In this document: piece after piece, positions 58,131-64,000 of the stretch
How the letters are laid out: every line of letters starts with the position of its first letter
Numbering within the stretch: the first letter of the stretch is position 1
DNA from: Acheta domesticus
Taxonomy: Eukaryota; Arthropoda; Insecta; Orthoptera; Gryllidae
Assembly (NCBI GenBank): GCA_031308135.1
Contig: JAHLJT010000631.1
Coordinates: 226,754,612 to 226,818,611 of the forward strand
Reading direction: 5' to 3'
Length of the DNA: 64,000 nucleotides
The notes under the pieces: model-generated
What the model saw: the letters and a program-made list of their open reading frames with translations, nothing else
What the model was told of the DNA's origin: nothing
The model's database searches: none
Made by a program: the position numbers and the translations under genes

Positions 58131-59974
58131 ACTAGACAGCGGTGTGATTTGTAGGAGCGGTGGTGATGTGACAGTGGTGTGGTTCGACAACCCAGCCATG
58201 TGTGCCTCGTAACCTTTCAATGTTACATTCATTTTGGTTTTTGCTTGCTGTGTTAGTCAGGTAGCATCGCTTGGTCAGTGTGTGCCTTTAATTTTGTGTT
58301 TCGCAACACTGCAAGAGTTTTGTGAAATTGTAAAAGTTTTTTTTTGTATTCTTTGACAATACGGCAAAGTAAAAAATGGCCTAGTGTTTAATATTTGACA
58401 TAATTAATACTACTACTACTATTAATAATATTAATATTAATATTGATAACAATAATAATAATAATTGTAATAATAAAATAACTAGGATAGTTTGGTTAAA
58501 TGGGGGTGTAGTTTTAATGTAGATTCATCTATCGAGTATATTTTCTTCATTTGAAAAACATTCAAATGTTCATTACTGGAACTAAAATTAACAATTTCTA
58601 CACCCATATTGCCTTTTGACATTATTTTGTCAATATTGCTCTTGGATTTCCTGAATCCTTTTAAATTTGGCCTTTGGCCGTGTTCTTCCTCGCTGGAACG
58701 TGAGACTTGGCGTCGTCCTTTCGGGGTTTTCCTCACCGCACTGCTTCCTGCTTTATAGTAATATCACATACCTTCTAGAGTCGTAGGCACAGTCTCATTA
58801 AAAATGTTTTTCACTTTCATCATAAAAAATAATCAATTGCCAAATCTGGTGAATACGTAGGCTAATTTATCATATGTCCCTGCGCTAACAATTGATTTGA
58901 ATTTGCTTTGTTCAAATTCTTCTTGATGTATTAGTATAAGTGCGGGGCAACAGTCTCGGTGAAAATATATTTCAGAAGAAAAGTTTTACAATTCACAATT
59001 TGTTTCCTTTTATAAATTTGTTACATTTATGAACGAAGGAAGGAAGTAGATTAGCAGTAAAGAATATTAGAAACTTGCTGCCAATTTATCTGTTTAATTA
59101 TCTCCAGATATTACTGTAAAACATCTTAACCTTTGACTCCTTTGCCTTCTACTTCAAATGTTTTAAAATTCAGGCTTGTTTGTGTCGCCATTACAAATTA
59201 AGGTCAATGCTTGTTAGGTCTGAAAATGGCCTTTAATTTTTTTTCTTAAACTGTCAGTTTCTTAGATCGTTCTTTTCGCTGATTAGCTTTTTTAACATTG
59301 ATGTCCGTTTCTATGCACTCCCTGCCATGATCCTGATTACAGTATTCACGCATCCATCACATCGCACATCCAGCACGTTGCACCATTATAGCCTAAAGGT
59401 CTGGGCACCGCGAAGGCCGTGTCCCATAGGCGATCGCCGCATAGGCGTCTCAAGGGTAATACTTCCCGGACCAATAACTGTTCATAAATTCAAATCAAGT
59501 TTAGGTAAAATACTTGTTGCTCTATATTTCTTTTAATTTATTAACAACTAAGATATTGCATTCCTCTTCATTTCTAATCATTTCAGAAACACAATCTACG
59601 TAGTTCTATTAAAAAATAAAATATTATTCAATTTTTGCAAAATTAAAAAATATTTCAATGAATATCTGTGCTGCACAACACTTGCGTCGCGGATTAAGTG
59701 TTAAAATGATCTCCATTCAAACTTCGCTAGTTATTAAGCATTATTAACAAAAATCGAAAATAGGAAATACAAGCTCTATTGTATCACTAGGGTGTTTCGA
59801 CATAATTTCTTACATCGCACTGCGAATTTCGGAAGCAGTCTCGTATTACCGAGTAGTATATGCTGCGATTTTGACGGTGATAGTGAAATCGATGGATTAA
59901 AACTTTCTTCTTGTTAGCTCAAACTGGAACTTCAAAAAATTCAAGAAAACAATTCGATAGATAAACTTCTTGAT
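58131..59974. other. No recognised gene
   Basis: AT-rich sequence after the CpG island. An imperfect (AAT/ATT)n-like tract lies at 58,405-58,482. If the island is a terminal exon, this would be its 3' UTR, but no support is visible. Confidence 0.4.
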
Positions 59975-61741
59975 ACAAAATTTTTAATTAGTAATAATAT
60001 AGTATGTGTCACCGCACCATCAAAATGCATTTTGCAAAATAATTTGTTTATAATAGATTTCATCACTAGATGATAAAGGTACCGGCATGCAGTTTGCACT
60101 ATCGGCTAGAATATAGGCAAACAAGTAGTAAACTTTTACGTTCACATTCGCAGGGCAACAATTTTGGCGTTTTGATAATTTATTTATAACTCAGACGAAT
60201 TAAAATATCGAAACGACAGTTCGAACGAAGTATTAAGAATGAAAAGAAAATGTGGAAAGATAAAAATGAGCAATAGTTCATTAGCAACAATTTCGATCAA
60301 TTTGCCGATAAGTCAGAAATCGTTAATACAGTATAATCGGCGGAATGCGAGACACTGCAAAACGATCTGAACCATATACTCGACTGGGGGGGGGGGAGAG
60401 CGACTGGATTGTCTGTAAAACAAATGACGGTTGGCATCAGATGTTAATTTCATACAAACAATTGCATATCTCCAAAACAAAAGGCGATAGCGACGATTGA
60501 ATTGCGGAATTGCGCAATTTGTTGAAAGGCAATTAAAATGAGAGAATAAAGAAGTATTGCAAAATTTGTAAATTTATAAACAATTTCCAACATTTGCAAT
60601 TCTAAAGAGGGAAGAGTTCCCTGATGACCCAGAACCGAAAACTGCGAGTTAACAATTTTGCAACAATTAAAAATGTTATAAACAATTTTGAAATGTGCGT
60701 TATACCTTCCTGGGGGGTGCTCAAATTGTCCCTGAGTCGCATATCGCAAAATCACAATTTTTACAAGAGAATCAAATTGATTGCTTAATATCTACTTTAA
60801 TTGTTGCTTTAATAATAAATATACACTTGGTCTTTGAATTTTATTGTCTTTTATTGAAATAATTCCTCAGGAGTCCTCTATCGATTTGAGAAAAACAGTA
60901 TTTTGCAATTTTTGCAAATTTTAGAATCATATAATTATTGCGTATTTGCAATAATACTATTTTTTCTTATAAAAAACTGAAGTAAACTGGACATTTGGTA
61001 AAGTTCATGGATTGTGTATGAACAACAATATTGAACTTAAAATGTGTATAAGAAAGTAATTGGTCTAAAATTAGTGTTATTTTATCTCACATCAACGTAA
61101 TTTCTTCAAAACGAATTGTGTTAACAGTGGTTTAAGTGTACGTGTTCAGATATATATTTGAATAAATTTACTTTCATGTTCATAAAAGTGTTTCATTCCA
61201 TGTATTTTTATTAGAAAATATTTCCACATCGGAACTAGCAACGCCCGTCATTTTGTACGGCGTAATTCTGTTAGGACACTCCCCTCTGTGTTGAGATTGG
61301 CTGCCTAGGTTTGTGAGGCTCCGCCTGCGACGTTTCGTCATGACAAGGGCTGCCCAAGCCGTGCACAAGCTGAACTTAGCCGCAGACGGTCGCGATCAAT
61401 TTTTGTTTCCAAAACTGTACATATGTTGACATTTGAAGATCAATTAATGTATTACTTTTACTGGCGCCTCTGGTTATGAAGACCGGTTCGATTTGAGAAG
61501 GGATCCATACTAGAACCAAATTTATTCCTGCCTTGATGGTCTGAAGATATTCTTCTATAATAATGATGTTTATTTCTGTTTTAGTACTCTTGCTCCAGTT
61601 GATTGATGATAATGAGTTTGTGAGCAAAATGACATTAGGAGAGTGAAGCTTGGGGATGTATTTAAGTGCTGACATTAAGGCATAGGTAGTTTTATGGCTG
61701 GCATATCGCTTATGCTGGAACTTTATTGTGTTATCAGGCAT
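59975..61741 (-). mobile_element. 3' end of an RNase-H-bearing LINE, inverted copy
   Basis: Longer of the two copies. On the minus strand it runs from an RNase H-like reading frame (61,741-61,376) through a stop codon into about 1.4 kb of non-coding 3' sequence ending near 59,975. The part from 61,425 downward pairs with 48,528-49,995 in inverted orientation. A G-run at 60,388-60,398 corresponds to the C-run at 49,550. The upstream ORF2 (RT) is missing. Confidence 0.7.
61376..61741 (-). pseudogene. LINE ORF2 C-terminus: degenerate RNase H domain
   Basis: The frame reads NVILLTNSLSSI (matching the 'vilTDSlssl' strand of retroelement RNase H, with the catalytic Asp replaced by Asn). It continues to LVLVWIPSQIEPVFITRGAS, matching '..lvWiPSHiGi.GNe.AD', with the His and the GNExAD residues lost. 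It ends ATVCG and TAA. RNase H domains at the ORF2 C-terminus are typical of the I/Jockey-related LINE groups. Loss of key residues shows the copy is inactive. Confidence 0.6.
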
Positions 61742-61878
61742 AAACTAAATCTCCTACCTTATAATTTATCTGTTTTACATTTTTATCATAATATTTTTAT
61801 TTTGATTGTGAATTTCTTGTGATTTCTTAAAAAAGCTGTTTCTCTATTGTTGATTAAATTTGTCAAATTATTGTCGTT

Positions 61879-61920
61879 CACTTCATCTAGTTGACTAGTC
61901 ACTTCATCTAGTTGACTAGT
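61879..61920 (+). repeat. Perfect 21-bp tandem duplication in LINE 5' UTR
   Basis: Two identical units starting CACTTCATCTAG and ending GACTAGT lie at 61,879-61,899 and 61,900-61,920, followed by TTGACGCCATC. Tandem monomers near the 5' end often form part of the internal promoter of LINEs. Confidence 0.9.
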
Positions 61921-62229
61921 TGACGCCATCTTTTGAGACTGACGCATCTGGTTGTGCTCTTGATTTTTTGCGATTTATTTACTATTTTAGCGATCTGACT
62001 GCATTTTGTGTGTTTAAGTGCTTTCATTACTTGTTGCAGATTAGCTGGAAATATAATTTTGGCTGGTTTTTTGCTCTAACCAAGACTAACCAACAGCTAA
62101 CGAATTTTAAATATTACACGAACCTTAACGAACTTCAGAATTACAAGTTGGTGATCAAGTGTCAAAATCTATAAACAGATCAGTTTATTTTCGATTTTAT
62201 ATCACTGTTTTAACTTAATTACTGAAATA

Positions 62230-62295
62230 TTTATTCTATTTTTGTGACGAGTGACTATTCAGTTTATTTTATTTTTGTGGCGAGTGATTATTCAG
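62230..62295 (+). repeat. 33-bp tandem duplication in LINE 5' UTR
   Basis: Units at 62,230-62,262 and 62,263-62,295 share TTTATT-TATTTTTGTG and CGAGTGA-TATTCAG with three mismatches. Confidence 0.85.
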
Positions 62296-62670
62296 TTAAT
62301 TTGAACGTTACGAGGACGGTGTATCGAGTTGTTTTGAATTTGTTTCAAATCTTATTCAATATTTTGAAGACAAATTTCATCTAATATTTTTATCTATTTA
62401 CGGTAAAGTATAGTCGACATTGTATTAAACAGTTGCAGCTTAAGTGAACGGAAATACGCAACCGCATTGCCAAATTTCGTAAGTACTAGTTTTCAATAGA
62501 TTTTGTAGTTAGCATACCTTCTCTTTCTTGTATCGAATCTTAATTTTTAATTTATCGAATACACATAAATCTTACACTTTTAAAATATTAAGCTAGGTGA
62601 CTGTTGCTTTTATCTGAGTTTTCTTGTATTTATTCCAATTTTATCACGTACTTTAACACGCATTCGTGAC

Positions 62671-63797
62671 ATGGCTACTGTTCGTTCTACTCTTTTTACT
62701 CTCTACACCCTCAAAGCCGACCTTCTGAAAGCCTTCACACACGTAAACAGTAATTTAGATAAACATATCCAAAGGCTGGAAGAGGTCGTTCTCTACAATG
62801 ACGGTTGGGCACAAGTAGGCAACACTGCGAATTTCCCCAACCGTGCACCCGTGACTGCACATAAGACACAGACACCACATCCAGTCGCAATTCAAAACAG
62901 ATTTAGTGTTTTAGATTATGAAACAGATTTTCCTCGCCTTCCTGATCCTCACAACCCTTCCCTTCCATCGACAAATACATGCACAAACCAACGCAAACAG
63001 GCTAGGAAGCGTGTCAAAACCAAAACACGTAAAGCTTCGCATCCTAGCCCACTTGAAAACAAAGCCATTCCTACTGAGCCTAAAAAACAGGTACTTATTT
63101 TAGCTGACAGCCATGGTCGCCATCTTTCCTCCATTCTCAGTAGGAAGTTACCCCCAACTACTCAGTCTCGTCTATTTTTAAACCTAACGGGAGGTTTGCA
63201 GACGTGACTGCAGAGTTGGACACTCACACGAAGACAATGACCAATCAGGACACAGTCTTTATTATCGGAGGGCAGAATGACATTAATTTGGGCGGTAACT
63301 TTACACCTGAGCAACATGTAAACAAATTACAATGTGCCCCCCAAAATACTAACATTGTAGTCTCGACTCTGCCCTTCTGGTACAACAGGCCAACACTCTG
63401 CAGCGAGATTAAGCACGCAAACCAACAACTAAAACTGCAACTGAGAGAAACAGATGTAACACTTTTTGAAATGAATTTCCTCTCAGTAAAACACTTCACC
63501 CGGCACGGTCTCCACATGAACCTTGCTGGAAAACATGCAGTCGGTGAAAAGCTTGCACAATACATCATCAACTCCAGTCCTACGCAGCCTCCTGCCAAAA
63601 ATCCATCCCTTTCACCTTCCTTACGTTCCCCACCCCCCACCCTTATTCTGAACCCTCTTACCCCCTCCTGTGAACCTACTCCCGTTTCTTCCATTCCCAC
63701 TACCAATGACGCCTCTATTTCCTCACAACCTGTGACTGCTGGGACACATTACAACCTTCGACCACGCACTCGAGGTAAAAATGGAGTAAATATATAG
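62671..63797 (+). CDS. LINE ORF1 with SGNH esterase-like domain, frame break inside
   Basis: The N-terminal part (62,671-63,207) has a short helical segment (residues 10-40), an IQNRFSVLD motif, a Lys/Arg-rich region (KQARKRVKTKTRK) and esterase block I (ILADSHGR, with the nucleophile Ser). The frame then breaks near 63,177-63,183. The -1 frame continues with block II (KPNGRFADVT), block III (FIIGGQNDI) and the C-terminal block FTRHGLHMN, where the usual catalytic Asp two residues before Gly-x-His is His. A Pro/Ser-rich tail ends in HYNLRPRTRGKNG. The second frame ends with TAG at 63,795. Esterase-bearing ORF1 proteins are known from CR1-group LINEs and are thought to aid RNP formation or membrane and lipid interaction. 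The start is the first ATG after the 5' UTR. Confidence 0.85.
63177..63214 (+). promoter_or_regulatory. Candidate -1 frameshift site: UUUAAAC heptamer with downstream hairpin
   Basis: T TTA AAC at 63,177-63,183 is phased exactly as a -1 slippery heptamer relative to the first ORF1 frame. The -1 frame is the one that carries the remaining esterase blocks. Eleven bases downstream, TTTGCAG (63,195-63,201) can pair with CTGCAGA (63,208-63,214), giving seven pairs including one G-U and a six-base loop. GTGA in and beside the loop could further pair with TCAC at 63,224-63,227. The simpler alternative is loss of one T from a T-run of six at 63,175-63,179. Confidence 0.4.
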
Positions 63798-63803
63798 CAA
63801 CTA
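63795..63803 (+). promoter_or_regulatory. UAG-CAA-CUA junction between ORF1 and ORF2
   Basis: The ORF1 stop is TAG followed by CAACTA, which fits the known leaky-stop context UAG-CAR-YYA. The frame on the far side is open and leads directly into the ORF2 endonuclease (ILHHNVQSL), with no in-frame ATG before that motif. An out-of-frame ATG at 63,811 would give a 13-codon start that could join the endonuclease frame if the A-run at 63,843-63,848 had one more A. Confidence 0.4.
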
Positions 63804-64000
63804 CAGTCAGATGCAGCAGAAAAACATTCGTGTAGGTACTTGCAAAAAATAAAGATATTGCACCATAATGTTCAATCCCTTTCAACTAAAACTGAGTTTA
63901 TCGAGGCAGCTCTACAGAGCGATTTAAATCAAATGGATGTTCTTTGCTTTACAGAACATTGGTTATCTCCTAATGAACTTAGCATTTTCCAAATTCCAAA
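63798..64000 (+). CDS. LINE ORF2, N-terminal endonuclease (partial)
   Basis: The frame starting after the ORF1 stop shows the first two conserved motifs of an APE-type endonuclease: the Asn motif (HHNVQSL, about 63,855-63,877) and the Glu motif (DVLCFTEHWL, about 63,936-63,965). The remainder, including RT, lies beyond the window. The start codon is uncertain: either continuation from ORF1, or ATG at 63,811 with a homopolymer indel. Confidence 0.82.

Larger units (their letters stand above)
61860..64000 (+). mobile_element. CR1-type LINE, 5' part (5' UTR, ORF1, start of ORF2)
   Basis: The element's 5' region holds two short tandem repeats, then ORF1 (62,671-63,797) with an SGNH-esterase-like domain, then ORF2, whose endonuclease begins within 63,800-64,000 and runs off the window. 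Presence of the 5' UTR indicates a full-length or nearly full-length insertion. The 5' boundary is estimated from where the tandem repeats begin. Confidence 0.85.

Noticed and set aside
48576..61368. Near-identical 62-codon frames at 48,576-48,764 (+) and 61,180-61,368 (-)
   Set aside because: The matching proteins simply reflect the two inverted copies of a LINE 3' region. The frame lies downstream of the ORF2 stop and has no domain.
63245..63706. 153-codon minus-strand open frame
   Set aside because: It is a shadow of LINE ORF1 on the opposite strand, with no domain of its own.
1..64000. CRISPR arrays, rRNA genes and bacterial-style operons
   Set aside because: No regularly spaced repeat-spacer array, no rRNA signature and no gene clusters are present; the sequence is eukaryotic nuclear DNA.

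Overview
This is repeat-rich, AT-rich animal nuclear DNA. There are no bacterial-style operons: the long reading frames belong to transposable elements, and the one clear host gene is split by GT-AG introns. That gene belongs to the takeout/juvenile-hormone-binding-protein (JHBP) family, which is an arthropod family, so the source is almost certainly an insect. The long, transposon-filled introns suggest a large genome, possibly a hemimetabolous insect; that last step is inference.

The host gene lies on the minus strand from 45,232 (ATG) to 13,081 (stop). It has six coding exons: 45,142-45,232, 23,731-23,823, 22,228-22,375, 21,870-22,012, 19,196-19,348 and 13,081-13,232. All splice phases match, the coding length is 780 bp, and the product is a 259-residue secreted protein. 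A TATA box and an initiator lie just upstream of the ATG. Intron 1 is 21.3 kb and intron 5 is 6.0 kb; both are packed with transposons.

Layout. 1-13,000: a hAT fragment, a CR1-like LINE (3.2-6.0 kb), two sets of tandem duplications (6.4-7.2 kb), a pair of diverged direct repeats (2.7 and 8.4 kb), and otherwise unassigned DNA downstream of the gene. 13,081-23,823: five exons with a second, decayed LINE of the same family in intron 5 and SINE-like pieces in intron 4. 23,824-45,141 (intron 1): many copies of one abundant non-autonomous family, one of them carrying a piggyBac-like insertion with TTAA duplications; a hAT derivative; a GC-rich island; and a Penelope-like GIY-YIG fragment. 45.2-61.9 kb: upstream flank with more copies of that family, tRNA-like units, a CpG island, and two inverted copies of the 3' end of an RNase-H-bearing LINE. 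61.9-64.0 kb: the 5' part of a CR1-type LINE with an esterase-type ORF1 and the start of ORF2, cut by the window end.

The dominant family (at least 12 pieces) begins TTTTTACTTTCCCG with a strong palindrome, carries a (GTCY)n microsatellite, has a subterminal copy of the start motif in reverse, and ends in CACTAG before T. This fits a Helentron-associated (HINE/DINE-1/mini-me-like) rolling-circle element. The most intriguing reading-frame signals are in the last LINE: a frame break at a perfectly phased UUUAAAC heptamer inside ORF1, and a UAG-CAA-CUA junction between ORF1 and ORF2. Both also have simple homopolymer-indel explanations.
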